DNA from: Candidatus Bandiella woodruffii
GTDB lineage: Bacteria; Pseudomonadota; Alphaproteobacteria; Rickettsiales; Midichloriaceae
Assembly: GCF_034359465.1 (NCBI RefSeq)
Contig: NZ_CP110820.1
Coordinates: forward strand, 674,501 to 738,500
Direction: 5' to 3'
DNA: 64,000 nucleotides
Positions 1 to 8,904 of the stretch are shown one piece after another. The first letter of the stretch is position 1. The number at the start of each line of letters is the position of its first letter. Below the pieces are notes generated by a model, which saw only the letters and a list, made by a program, of their open reading frames with translations, had not been told where the DNA came from and ran no database searches. The translations under genes were made by a program, and so were the position numbers.

Positions 1-2
1 AT

Positions 3-1466
3 ATTTCACTACTTTTTTATAAATTCAGAAAAATATCTCTTCTGTGTTTTGGCCTGATGACACTTTTTTTTAACTCCCAGGTGTTTGCAGAACAGAACAA
101 TAGCAACTCTATAGCAGACGTAATTGAAAAGTTAACCCCCGCAGTTGTTAATATCTCAACAACACAACTAATAGAGGGGAAAAATAATGATAACATCCCG
201 CAAGACTTGCCAGAAGAATTTTATAAGTTCTTTGAAGAGTTTAACAACAACAGGGAAGGATTTGATAACAAGCCAACAAAAGTGTTGTCTTTGGGATCAG
301 GCTTTTTTATCGACGATAAAGGCCACATAGTAACTAATAATCATGTAATTGACAACGCAGAAGAAATTAACATAACCATCGGTGACAATGATGGAAAAGT
401 ATACAAAGCAAAAGTGATAGGCAAAGATAAAAAAACTGATTTAGCCTTATTAAAGATAGAGGTAAAAGAGAAACTCCCTTTTGTCCGTTTCGGAGATTCT
501 GATAGGATAAGAGTCGGAGATTCTGTGATAGCAATAGGAAATGCATTTGGATTTGGCGGGACCGTAACTTCAGGTATTGTATCTGCCAAAGGTCGGCATT
601 TAGACGGCATATTTTATGAAGAGTTCATTCAAACTGATGCTTCTATCAATAGAGGCAACTCAGGCGGTCCCATGTTTAACATGAATGGCGAAGTTATCGG
701 CGTGAACACAGCTATAGTTTCCCCTAGTGGTGGAAATGTTGGTATTGGATTCGCCATACCTTCAAATACGGCAAAATCCATTATCAATCAGCTTATAAAA
801 GGGGGAAAGATTCAACGTGGTTGGTTAGGCATACAATTTCTACCAATTAATCAAAAAATTGCCAAAGCATTTGGATTGGGAGATGACGTACGAGGAGCAA
901 TAGTTGTTGATGTACTAAAAGGAAGCCCAGCAGAAAAGGCTGGGATTAAGATGAGTGACATAATAGTTAAATTCAACGGCATCGCATTAGACAAAGCTAA
1001 CAAGTTTCCAAAAGTTGTTGCAAGCGCTCCTGTGAATAAAAAGATTCCATTAGACGTAATCAGAAAAGGAAATATTGTGACTTTATATGTGAGCCTGGAG
1101 TTTCAAAAAAATGATGATCAAATAGTTAGCAAGAGAGCCGAAACAACGGTAGGCACTACTTCATATGGGATTAGCGTTGCAAATTTAACAAGCGAAATCA
1201 GAAAACATTATAATATTGATGAAAGTATAAAAGCAGGCGTCGTTATCACAAAACTTGACAAAAACTCAAATGCTTTTAAAAATGGGGCAAAAGAAGGTGA
1301 TGTCATCATAACAATCAACCAAGATGAAGTGAATTCTGCCAAACAGTTTAAAACATTACTTACAAATATAAAATTAAGATCACCTAAAGGAGAGGCTGTG
1401 GCTATATTGTTTATTTCCAGAAAAAACAACAATTCTATTATGCCCATCCCTATAGAGTTGGATTAA
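3..1466 (+). CDS. DegP/HtrA-type periplasmic serine protease (start probably left of the window)
   Basis: HtrA-family trypsin-like protease with two C-terminal PDZ domains; the family degrades or refolds damaged envelope proteins. Counting from the Met at position 57, the triad is His96 (TNNHV), Asp128 (TDLALL) and Ser202 (GNSGGP). PDZ domains lie at about 265-355 and 375-465. The frame is open upstream of that Met to the window edge and encodes KFRK, a hydrophobic run and VFA before EQNN, which is a good Sec signal peptide. The true start is therefore probably outside the window, and the Met at 57 would lose half the signal. DegP, DegQ and MucD cannot be told apart here. The next gene downstream was separated by an IS insertion. 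Confidence 0.93.
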   Translation: MSLLFYKFRKISLLCFGLMTLFFNSQVFAEQNNSNSIADVIEKLTPAVVNISTTQLIEGKNNDNIPQDLPEEFYKFFEEFNNNREGFDNKPTKVLSLGSGFFIDDKGHIVTNNHVIDNAEEINITIGDNDGKVYKAKVIGKDKKTDLALLKIEVKEKLPFVRFGDSDRIRVGDSVIAIGNAFGFGGTVTSGIVSAKGRHLDGIFYEEFIQTDASINRGNSGGPMFNMNGEVIGVNTAIVSPSGGNVGIGFAIPSNTAKSIINQLIKGGKIQRGWLGIQFLPINQKIAKAFGLGDDVRGAIVVDVLKGSPAEKAGIKMSDIIVKFNGIALDKANKFPKVVASAPVNKKIPLDVIRKGNIVTLYVSLEFQKNDDQIVSKRAETTVGTTSYGISVANLTSEIRKHYNIDESIKAGVVITKLDKNSNAFKNGAKEGDVIITINQDEVNSAKQFKTLLTNIKLRSPKGEAVAILFISRKNNNSIMPIPIELD

Positions 1467-1602
1467 ATGACTATTTTGTAGATCACTAAAACCATCTTAA
1501 AGACAATAAGAAAAAAGTAAATCGCAAGCCTATAGGACACATACGGCTACCTTGAAAATTGGCGTTGTCATCTTCGTGCTCTTAGTGGTACGCCTAAGCA
1601 AG
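1467..1602. other. Intergenic gap with a weak copy of a dispersed repeat
   Basis: Short non-coding stretch after the protease gene. At about 1551-1575 it carries a sequence close to the CTTGCAAAATTGGCGTCGTC part of the repeat at 8638. It ends in the 8-bp target site TAAGCAAG, duplicated by the following element. Confidence 0.4.
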
Positions 1603-2407
1603 GGGAGTGTTTTAAAAAGGATAGGAAAGAAGAAAAGAATGTGATATAAGGAGAGGGAAGGAAAAAAAAGAAAGGGAAAAATGGAGAAAATAGAATGTAA
1701 ATATTGCAAAGGGAAAGAGGTATCAAAAAATGGATATGCAAGGAAAAAGCAGAGATACAAATGTAAGAGTTGTAATAAAAACTTTACAGAAGGAGATGGT
1801 AGGAAGAATTGGAAATATGGTAATAAAGAGAGGAGCATGGTGATAAAGATGTATCTAAATAACTGCGGAATTAGGAGGATAGCTCACATATTAAATATCC
1901 CGTTAAGTACAGTATTTTATTGGATCAAACAAGCAGGGAAAGTAGTAGATGAGATGGTGACGAATCAAAAGATAGAGGGAGATAAGAGGCGTATAGAGAT
2001 ATTAGAGATGGATGAGCTATATACATACGTCAAAAAAAAGAGAATAAAACAAGAATATGGACTGCTGTCGATAGGGACAGATTCAAAACTGTTGCGTTTA
2101 AAGTAGGTTCAGGTGATAAAGAAAATTACGTAGATTTAGCTCGTGAGCTAGGAGAAAAATACCAAATTCGTTATATGTGTACAGATGGGTATGAGGTCTA
2201 TTGTCATTATAAAATTGCTCAAATACATCTGCAGACAAAGTCTGAAACTTGTTTGGTTGAGAGCTTCAATTCCTCCTTAAGGGATATGCTTGCTAGATTA
2301 AATCGCAAGACTAAACGCTTTAGCGAGTGTTCTGAAATGCTAAGATTATCCCTTGTTTTATTTTTTAACAAAGCTTTAGCTCTTTCTATCTATTTATGAA
2401 CACTCCC
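1603..2407 (+). mobile_element. IS1-family element, copy 1 (805 bp, perfect 8-bp target duplication)
   Basis: Complete insertion sequence. Left end GGGAGTGTTTTAAAAAGGAT, right end ...TATGAACACTCCC, giving short imperfect inverted repeats. TAAGCAAG at 1595-1602 is repeated exactly at 2408-2415, so this is an intact, probably recent insertion. A nearly identical copy lies at 40021-40823. IS1-family elements normally make 8-9 bp duplications, which fits. Confidence 0.93.
1681..2399 (+). CDS. IS1-family transposase, orfA/orfB joined by -1 frameshift
   Basis: The upstream frame (1681-2106, 141 aa) has a CxxC...CxxC zinc ribbon (CKYCKG, CKSC) and a helix-turn-helix, as in InsA. The downstream frame, ending at 2399, carries the catalytic half (WTAVDRD, CTDGYEVY, VESFNSSLRD), as in InsB. 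The frames meet at a run of eight A at 2032-2039; a -1 slip there converts VKKK-RIKQ into VKKK-ENKTRIWTAVDRD, the IS1 consensus order. Programmed -1 frameshifting on an A run is the known IS1 mechanism. The same arrangement in the second copy argues against a sequencing error. Confidence 0.85.
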
Positions 2408-2445
2408 TAAGCAAGACCAAAATACTTATTTACAAATTGATCTTG

Positions 2446-2474
2446 AAAAACTATCCTACGACAAATAGTTTTTT
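2446..2474 (+). terminator. AT-rich hairpin with T run, possible terminator
   Basis: AAAAACTAT at 2446-2454 pairs with ATAGTTTTT at 2465-2473 across a 10-nt loop and runs into a T tract. The stem has little GC and lies only about 15 nt before hslV. It may have ended the protease transcript before the IS1 insertion separated the two. Confidence 0.3.
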
Positions 2475-2489
2475 AACCATATACAGCTA

Positions 2490-3047
2490 ATGTATTACAA
2501 AAACAAAGAGCAAGATTGGCATGCCACAACCATATTATGCATAAGAAATGAAAAAGAGGTTGTGATTATTGGAGACGGACAAGTCAGCCTGGGTAGCACT
2601 GTGATAAAAAACACTGCCAATAAAATCAGAACGCTGGCAAAAGATAGTATTATAGCTGGATTCGCTGGCGCTACTGCAGACGCATTCACATTATTCAACA
2701 GGCTTGAAGAGAAGCTTGAAAAGCACTCTTATAACCTAATGAGGGCATCGGTAGAATTAGCGAAGGATTGGAGACTTGATAAATACTTAAGAAGACTAGA
2801 GGCAATGTTGATTGTGGCAGACAAAGATATTACACTAATTTTAACTGGCAATGGTGATGTCCTAGAACCAGAAGACGGCCTGGCAGCAATTGGGTCAGGT
2901 GGTAACTATGCTCTGTCAGCTGCCAAAGCTTTGGTGGATGTGAAGGATATGAAGTTAGAAGACATAGCCAAAAAGGCTATGAAAATCGCTGCTGATATCT
3001 GCATATACACCAACCATAATACCGTTATGAAAAAAATTACCAGATAA
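2490..3047 (+). CDS. hslV: ATP-dependent protease subunit HslV (ClpQ)
   Basis: Proteasome-like threonine peptidase of the HslVU complex in the cytoplasm. [10 protein letters not shown] at residues 11-20 places the catalytic Thr at residue 14 after a short propeptide, as in other alphaproteobacterial HslV proteins. [22 protein letters not shown] and the C-terminal IYTNHN are family motifs, and 185 aa is close to the usual length. The last residues (TVMKKITR) differ from the usual ending, so the C-terminal tail that docks on HslU may be altered. hslU is not adjacent; miaB follows after about 37 bp on the same strand. Confidence 0.95.
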   Translation: MYYKNKEQDWHATTILCIRNEKEVVIIGDGQVSLGSTVIKNTANKIRTLAKDSIIAGFAGATADAFTLFNRLEEKLEKHSYNLMRASVELAKDWRLDKYLRRLEAMLIVADKDITLILTGNGDVLEPEDGLAAIGSGGNYALSAAKALVDVKDMKLEDIAKKAMKIAADICIYTNHNTVMKKITR

Positions 3048-3084
3048 TAAATTCGCTGATATAAACGCTAAAATAGACACGTTA

Positions 3085-4401
3085 ATGAGTAGTAAAAATT
3101 TATATATTAAAACGCATGGCTGCCAAATGAATGTGTATGATTCATTGAAGATGGAAGCTTTGTTAAAACCCCACGGATTTAAAGTCACTCAAGAAGAGAA
3201 AGAGGCTGATCTAATCATTCTAAATACATGCCATATTAGAGAAAAAGCATCCGAAAAAGTATATTCTGAATTAGGCAAGATAACTAATAACCAATCGGGT
3301 AAGAAGCCAACTGTTATCGTAGCAGGCTGCGTTGCACAGGCAGAAGGAGAAAATATATTCAAACGCGCTAAGAACGTGGACATAGTTGTGGGGCCGCAGT
3401 CATACCATAATCTCCCCAAGCTCTTGGAAAAAGTGAAGCGCCAAGAAAAATGGGTAATAGATTTAGATTTTGATGAAGAAAACAAATTTGATAACGTAGA
3501 TGTACCAGATTCTCCAAAGCATTCTTCCTTTCTGACTATTCAAGAGGGGTGTGATAAATTCTGTCATTTTTGTTGTGTACCCTACACTAGGGGCAAGGAA
3601 TATTCACGAAAAATTGCAGAAATTTATAGAGAGGCTTTGGGGTTGGTATCAAATGGAGCCAAAGAGATCACATTGCTTGGGCAAAATGTAAATGCTTTCC
3701 ACGGGGAAGATGAGAACGGCAATCCACGCAGTTTAGGGTGGTTGATTAAAAAACTAGCGAATATTGATGGATTAAAGCGTATAAGATATACAACTTCTCA
3801 TCCGAAAGACATGGTGGATGAAGAACTATTCGAAGTGCACGGTGGTGAAACAAAAGTTATGCCATTTTTACATCTGCCGGTCCAATCTGGCTCTGACAAA
3901 ATTTTAAAAAGCATGAATAGAAAGCACACAAAAGACTTGTACTTTAATATCATTGATAAATTTAGAAAATATAGACCAGACATAGCATTCTCTTCAGATT
4001 TCATTGTTGGATACCCAGGTGAAACAGATGCAGATTTTGAAGATACATTGGAATTGGTAAGGCATGTGAAGTATGCTCAATGCTACTCATTTAAATACAG
4101 CCCAAGACCAGGAACACCAGCTTCCATAATAACAGATCAAGTGCCAGAAGAAGTTAAGACAGAACGTTTAGCTGTATTACAGCACCTGTTGAGAGAACAA
4201 CAATTAGAGTTCAATCAACAGTTCGTGGGGCTTGACTTAGAAGTGTTATTTGACAAACCAGGAAAGTATACTGGTCAGATCATAGGTAAATCGCAATATT
4301 TTCAATCTGTTGTAGTGAAAGGTGGGGAAGAGATTATTGGTAATATAAGCAAAGTTAGGGTGTTACAAGCAGGTGCCAGTAGCGTTGTTGGCGTTATTTA
4401 G
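3085..4401 (+). CDS. miaB: tRNA-2-methylthio-N6-dimethylallyladenosine synthase MiaB
   Basis: Radical-SAM methylthiotransferase that adds a methylthio group to i6A37 of tRNAs reading UNN codons. The N-terminal UPF0004 domain has Cys13 (HGCQMN), Cys49 (NTCHIR) and Cys82 (GCVAQ) for the auxiliary [4Fe-4S] cluster. Cys156, Cys160 and Cys163 (CDKFCHFC) form the radical-SAM cluster. A TRAM domain ends the protein at about 375-438. The length of 438 aa is typical. It lies just downstream of hslV on the same strand and is followed by a non-coding gap. Confidence 0.97.
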   Translation: MSSKNLYIKTHGCQMNVYDSLKMEALLKPHGFKVTQEEKEADLIILNTCHIREKASEKVYSELGKITNNQSGKKPTVIVAGCVAQAEGENIFKRAKNVDIVVGPQSYHNLPKLLEKVKRQEKWVIDLDFDEENKFDNVDVPDSPKHSSFLTIQEGCDKFCHFCCVPYTRGKEYSRKIAEIYREALGLVSNGAKEITLLGQNVNAFHGEDENGNPRSLGWLIKKLANIDGLKRIRYTTSHPKDMVDEELFEVHGGETKVMPFLHLPVQSGSDKILKSMNRKHTKDLYFNIIDKFRKYRPDIAFSSDFIVGYPGETDADFEDTLELVRHVKYAQCYSFKYSPRPGTPASIITDQVPEEVKTERLAVLQHLLREQQLEFNQQFVGLDLEVLFDKPGKYTGQIIGKSQYFQSVVVKGGEEIIGNISKVRVLQAGASSVVGVI

Positions 4402-4504
4402 CCCTTAAAAGTCTCTCCATCTAAATGATCTGAGTTTTAAACAATGGTTGTAAAGAAATAGGTTTGAACAAAGTCAATATAAAAAATTGTCAATGTCATA
4501 AAAG

Positions 4505-4532
4505 TTGCAGGCAGTGGAAATAACTGTATAAT
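4505..4532 (+). promoter_or_regulatory. Sigma70-like promoter with no gene downstream
   Basis: TTGCAG at 4505-4510, 16-bp spacer, then a perfect TATAAT at 4527-4532. No ORF follows before the IS end at 4632, so it could serve a small RNA or a gene later removed by the insertion. Confidence 0.4.
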
Positions 4533-4538
4533 GACTAT

Positions 4539-4624
4539 ATATGGTAATATAAAAAGAGCTAAAGAATGCTCCAAGGCATGGGTATACGAAAGATTGCAAG
4601 AGTGTTGTCATCTCTATTTTTTTT
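4539..4624 (+). ncRNA. Possible small RNA between a promoter and a T run
   Basis: About 85 nt from the expected transcription start to a run of eight T at 4617-4624. A weak AGAG/CTCT stem precedes the T run. No match to tmRNA, RNase P, 6S or SRP RNA was recognised. Existence is inferred only from the flanking signals. Confidence 0.2.
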
Positions 4625-4631
4625 ACTCGTT

Positions 4632-5831
4632 GGGAGCGTTGAAAGATAAAATAAGGATAAATGTGATGGTTTGATTTAAGGAAGTTTGGACCATGGTCTA
4701 AAAAAATTAACAAAAAACTGGTTTCCCCAAGAATTCAAAAGATTTCTTTGAGGTGGGATATGGTAATTTTTAGCTTTTTATTGATTCTGCGAAGCGTGAT
4801 TTTATGAGCTTAGGCAGTAAGAACCGTTAAACGTTTTAAATTAAAGCAGATAGCATTCATAAATTCAGCAAACTGATTTTTGGCAATTCCTATGTATCGC
4901 AATCGTTTATTATCTTGAGAAAACACCCTCTCAAACGGAGCCCTTATGGAAGTATAGTATCGATCAAGGTCAAAATTCTTTTGCTTCATATTGTTTTTCT
5001 TGATGGCGCAAAAATGAATACCTCTGCTTTTAGCTGCATTCTTTGCTGGTGCAACACAATACCCTTTGTCAGCATAAACTGCTCCACTATTTGGTAAAAC
5101 ATGCGCAACTCCCTTTGCATCGGTAACATTAGCAGGCGTTATAGCAACCTTGTTGATCATTCCGGATTGAATATCTACGCTTACATGTTTTTCTTATAGC
5201 CATACCAAAATTTACTACCACCCTTGCACCCTATTTTGGCTTGTTTATCATGTGCGACTTTAGGCAAGACTTCGTTGTTAAGTTTTTCATATTTTTGTTT
5301 TCTGGCTTCATCCCGCTCTTCCCATAAATTAGCTTTGGAGATCAAGTGACTTGCATCAACAAAAGTAAATACCTCGCTCATATATCCTTGAGATTTTAGT
5401 TGATCTCTAAAAATGGCAAAGATTTTTGATAACAAATTTGTTCCTATCTTTGAGCGGATTCTACTAAAAACGCTATAATCAGGTGTGGCTTCGGTTAAAT
5501 CAAAATCACAAAACCACTTGGCTGCAACACTGTCACTCAAATATCTTTCTAGTTCACGATCTGACAAATCTTCCATAAACTGTAACAACAAGCATTTAAA
5601 TAAACGTAAAACACCATATCCCTTATAATTAGCAGGAGATTCAATTCCCTTCAGCTCTTGCTCTACTGCCCCAAAATTAAACAGCTCCTTAAATTTGCGA
5701 TATTGATGCTCACTACCAACCAATTGATCCAAACATACCATTATTATTTGATGCGCTGATGACATTTTTCTCTTCTTTATTCTGTAATCCACTCCACTAT
5801 ACCTTTCTTTATTCCATCTTGCAACACTCCC
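4632..5831 (-). mobile_element. IS5-family element, copy 1 (1200 bp)
   Basis: Boundaries come from comparison with the copy at 49148-50347: homology stops exactly at GGGAGCGTTG on the left and CAACACTCCC on the right. The right end abuts interior sequence of the IS1-like element (5832 onward), whose own right end is missing. No matching target duplication is present, so a deletion accompanied or followed the insertion. Confidence 0.88.
4810..5792 (-). CDS. IS5-family transposase in two frames (-1 frameshift candidate)
   Basis: Upstream frame 5181-5792 (203 aa) contains the InsH-type N-terminal domain and the first catalytic Asp (FVDASHL). Downstream frame 4810-5160 (116 aa) contains YADKGY and the APFERVF Glu region. 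The family order across the break, YGYKK-HVSVDIQSG, is restored by a -1 slip on AAGAAAAAC just before the upstream stop. Because the DDE residues are divided between the frames, only a fused product could be active. The identical junction in the second copy makes programmed frameshifting more likely than random decay. Confidence 0.8.
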
Positions 5832-6521
5832 TCAAAATGTAGCCAGAGCTTAATCGTAAGATCGACAACTTCTTCAGATTTTGAAACTACCTTTGTTTTT
5901 CTGGTCATTCTTGCAATTCTGTGCCTTGTGTTTGAGTTATTGGACTCAATTGAGAGTGTATGTTGTTTGCCAACAACATGTTGATGGCGAGGTATAACCT
6001 CTGAATAAACAGACCAATCGTCTGTGTAATAAGTGCAATTATCTCTACTTATGATTTTCCACAATTTTCTAAAGGTTGTAACGTTACGCTTACCAACCAC
6101 CCAGGCAACAACTCTCTTGAGCTCCCTACTATAGGCTTTCCATATCCATAATTTGTTTTTTTGAATCTACAAAATGCCACATCTCATCTATTTCAACTTC
6201 TCTCAATTCTTCCGGCACTGTTGGTCTTGGTATCTTTTTAGCATACAGTATTATCCACTTATATACGCTAGTATGAGCTACTTTAAATAATTTCCCTAGC
6301 CATCTAAAGCTACTTTTCCCCATGCTGTACAATAACACTGCCAGAGCCTTCATCTCTGGCGAACAGCCTCTTAATTTAGTGTTTGTAAAATTACATCCAC
6401 ACTCTTTGCATTTATACCTTTGCATACCCCTAATATTACCATTCTTAACGTATTTACTGCTACTGCATTTTTTACACTCTGTATTCATATTTCTATTTTC
6501 TTTGTTGCTCGCTATATTCAT
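5832..6521 (-). pseudogene. IS1-family transposase remnant with A7 junction
   Basis: InsA-like frame 6129-6521 has CKKC and CKEC zinc-ribbon cysteines and a helix-turn-helix. The InsB-like frame follows with LWIWKAYSRE, YTDDWSVY and SIESNNS. The junction holds seven A, whereas the full copy at 45548 has eight. With eight, a -1 slip joins the frames; with seven, +1 or -2 would be needed. The 3' end is cut off by the neighbouring IS5-family element, so the gene is probably dead. Confidence 0.75.
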
Positions 6522-6555
6522 TTTAGCATCTTATCTATCTTATGGTAACACTCCC
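5832..6555 (-). mobile_element. Second IS1-family element, copy 1, truncated at its right end
   Basis: Left end GGGAGTGTTACC is at 6555 (reverse strand) and the element runs to 5832, where the IS5-family element begins. The terminal part seen in the full copy (45514-46299) is missing. The element itself interrupts an older IS6-family gene just beyond 6555. Confidence 0.85.
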
Positions 6556-6755
6556 AAAAATTTATCAAAGTCAGAATTATAATTGTCATTGTCAGCAAGT
6601 TGTCCTTTTTTAATCATGTGCAAGAGCTCTATTCCTGCAATAGTCCTGGCGGCACTTCTAAAGGATTTGAAACCAAGCATCGGTCTAGTTCGTTTCTTTA
6701 CAAATCTGTGATCGCCTTCTATCCTATTGTTTAGATATTTGTTATGCCTAATTTC
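6556..6755 (-). pseudogene. IS6-family (IS240-type) transposase, C-terminal remnant
   Basis: The reverse strand reads HNKYLNNRIEGDHRFVKK, then RPMLGFKSFRSA and AGIELLHMIKKGQ, the conserved C-terminal block of the long-form IS6 family. The N-terminal catalytic part is missing. The right boundary is GGTTCTGTCGCATCTG, which resembles an IS6-type terminus; the left boundary is the IS1-like element. This is a different IS6 lineage from the 853-bp element that is abundant elsewhere in the window. Confidence 0.7.
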
Positions 6756-6867
6756 TATTTGGGGTTCTGTCGCATCTGTTGAAACACATAAGAATTTTTG
6801 ATATTCTGAAAGAAATAGTTGCTGGTAATAATGTTTAAAGTAGACCCAAAATTAATGAAGTATTTTA

Positions 6868-7701
6868 GATAGTGTCGTCATGAGATTTGTGGTATAATAT
6901 GAAAGAAAAGATAAATCAGGAGTAAAAATGGATTTAGGGCTACATAGGCATGATATAACAGATAATATGTGGGATTTGATAAAGGATCATTTACCAGGAA
7001 GGGAAGGTACGTGGGGAGGTTTGGCACATAATAACAGAAGATTCATTAACGCAGTATTTTGGATATTAAGAACAGGTTCTCCCTGGAGAGATTTGCCTTC
7101 AGAATATGGAGGATGGAAAAATACACATAAAAGATTTTGCAGATGGAGAGACAAAAGGATATGGGAGGCTTTATTGGAGATATTTGTGAAAGAACCTGAT
7201 ATGGAATGGTTAATGATAGACGCAAGTCATAGTAAAGTGCATCCACATGCTTCAGGTGCAAAAGGCGGCAATCAAGATATGAGTCGTACAAAAGGGGGCT
7301 CAATACAAAGATTCACCTTGCCTTGGATTCACATGGTATGCCACTCAAAGTTATTATCACAAAAGGCTCAGAAGCTGATTGCAAGCAGGCTGTTAATCTT
7401 ATTGAAGAGATGAAAGCTGAGTACTTACTAGCCGACAGAGGGTACGATGTTAATTACATAATTGACCATGCCCAAGAATTGGGCATGAGAGTTGTTATTC
7501 CTCCTAAAAAGAACAGAATCACCCAGAGAAAATACAATAAAGATTTATATAAAATAAGGCATATTGTAGAAAACACCTTTCTTCATCTTAAAAGATGGAG
7601 GGGAATTGCAACCAGATATGCTAAAAATTCAGCTTCTTTCCTTGCCGCAATTCAGATTAGATGTTTATCTCTTTGGCTTAAAATCTCATGACGACATTAT
7701 C
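6868..7701 (+). mobile_element. IS427-group (IS5 family) element, copy A (834 bp)
   Basis: Terminal repeats GATAGTGTCGTCATGAGATT and its near-complement at the right end. TA flanks on both sides (6866-6867 and 7702-7703) fit the YTAR target habit of the group. Full length equals the copy at 35843-36676. It lies inside the unknown gene starting at 6831. Confidence 0.92.
6928..7691 (+). CDS. IS427-group transposase, two frames joined by -1 frameshift
   Basis: Upstream frame 6928-7413 has the N-terminal DNA-binding region and first catalytic Asp (LMIDASH). Downstream frame ends at 7691 with LADRGYD and the RHIVENTFLHLK Glu block. A -1 slip on AAAGGGGGC near 7290 gives KGG-LNTKIHLALDSHGMPL, the order found in single-frame IS427 relatives. 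Split transposases of this type are well known in the group. It is preceded by AGGAGT, a good ribosome-binding site, 7 bp before the ATG. Confidence 0.85.
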
Positions 7702-8637
7702 TAAGACTCTAAAAATTAAATCTCCTGTAAAAAAACGTTACACAAACGAAACTTCTGGAATTGAAGTTGAATACCAACATTCTCCACAACTGTTAATTCA
7801 TTACGATATTATTGAGGATATAAACTACCACAGTCTTAAGTGTTTTGATGCCTCCAAGTTGCTTAGCACATCTTTTAAGGTCATCACTCCTTTTAATGTC
7901 GCGAAAATATATGTAAAAAATGAAGACGGTGGGTATTTTGAGATTGCTAAAGTCGAGATTCTGAAATCTGAAAACCAGTTGAATATTTTGAACACGACAG
8001 ACCGTACGTTTAAAGTTGAATTAGATGCCAAAGTCATATTTAACCTGGCAGAAGCATTGAAGTATTCTGCTGTTTTATCAAATGAGGAAAAAAGAATCTT
8101 TGAAGAGGATTTTAAGCAACTGGGACAACACAAACTATATTTAACGATGCACTTTGCGTACAATGTTGATAAATACGACAACAGATCAGAAATATCCAGA
8201 TTTTTTAATGCTCAAACTTTGAACTTTGCAATAAAATATGGAAACAACATGTTTGGGTGGACAGTAGATGGCGTAAGAGTGAGCGCAAACAATGCGAATC
8301 ATCAAGTGGTTCTTACAAATTACACTCAATTGCTGGATTATATAAAAAAGGTATCTATATTGCATTCTAAAGATCCATCTGTCTTATTTTTTTTTGAAAG
8401 ACAATAAGGAACTCATGTCACAGGTTGGGATGGCAAAAGATTCTTACCTAAAAATTCTAAAGGAGATTGCCAATACGCAGGACGACTCTAAAATTGCGAT
8501 AAATATCGATGTGGATTTGAAAAATATAGAAAATCATAGCAGGCATAAAATAGGCAAAGTCAGATTCTCTGATTTAAAAAACAAACTTAAACAGAGAACA
8601 ATGCCTAGTGGTTTAGCTAATCAAAACGGACGTTGAG

Positions 8638-8812
8638 AGTATACTCCGATAACTTGCAAAATTGGCGTCGTCATACTTCGGATTTCGCATTTCATCACGT
8701 ACTTTTGTACGCTCCTCATGCTCATCACTCGTATTCCTAGCTCTTTTCCAAGTTCTCTGTCGTCTGTAAATTTACCACCCCTTGATTTACTAGAGGTATA
8801 TAATAACTCCAA
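8638..8812 (+). repeat. Dispersed intergenic repeat, longest forward copy
   Basis: Starts with GTATACTCCGATAACTTGC and continues through TACGCTCCTCATGCTCATCA and TTCCTAGCTCTTTTCCAAG to CTAGAGGTATATAA. The complement of most of this unit is at 47762-47892 and, more diverged, at 26740-26868; shorter pieces are at 11483, 14141, 20401, 25513 and 36808. It is non-coding and always lies between genes. Confidence 0.7.
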
Positions 8813-8839
8813 TTTTTGAAATTAGCGTAGTATATTGGG

Positions 8840-8868
8840 TTGCTTTTGCATGATTTAGGGTATACAAT
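8840..8868 (+). promoter_or_regulatory. Likely infB promoter
   Basis: TTGCTT at 8840-8845, 17-bp spacer, TACAAT at 8863-8868, about 36 bp before the chosen infB start codon. Inferred from sigma70 consensus only. Confidence 0.45.
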
Positions 8869-8904
8869 CCGACGATAATTTTGCTTTTAACTACTGATAT
8901 TTTA

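Larger units (their letters stand above)
6831..8636 (+). pseudogene. Unknown gene split by IS427 insertion and by a T9 frameshift
   Basis: I do not recognise this family. Removing the element at 6868-7701 and one TA copy joins ATG at 6831 (MFKVDPKLMKYF) in frame to KTLKIKSPVKKR downstream, so the gene originally started at 6831. The downstream frame runs to a stop at 8407, but a run of nine T at 8387-8395 is followed in another frame by KDNKELMSQVGMAKDS to 8636. Eight T would make the two parts continuous, giving a protein of roughly 320 aa. There is no signal peptide or membrane segment, and the C-terminus is lysine-rich. Slippage on T9 could rescue the second break but not the IS. Confidence 0.6.

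Noticed and set aside
1530-1838. 102-aa frame opposite the IS1-family orfA, rich in Leu, Phe and Ser
   Set aside because: Antisense to a zinc-ribbon coding region with A- and G-rich codons, which produces such a composition by itself.
6756-6845. Reverse-strand frame upstream of the IS6 remnant (YQKFLCVSTDATEP)
   Set aside because: It crosses an IS6-type terminus (GGTTCTGTCGCA) and has no resemblance to transposase N-termini; treated as fused non-coding sequence.
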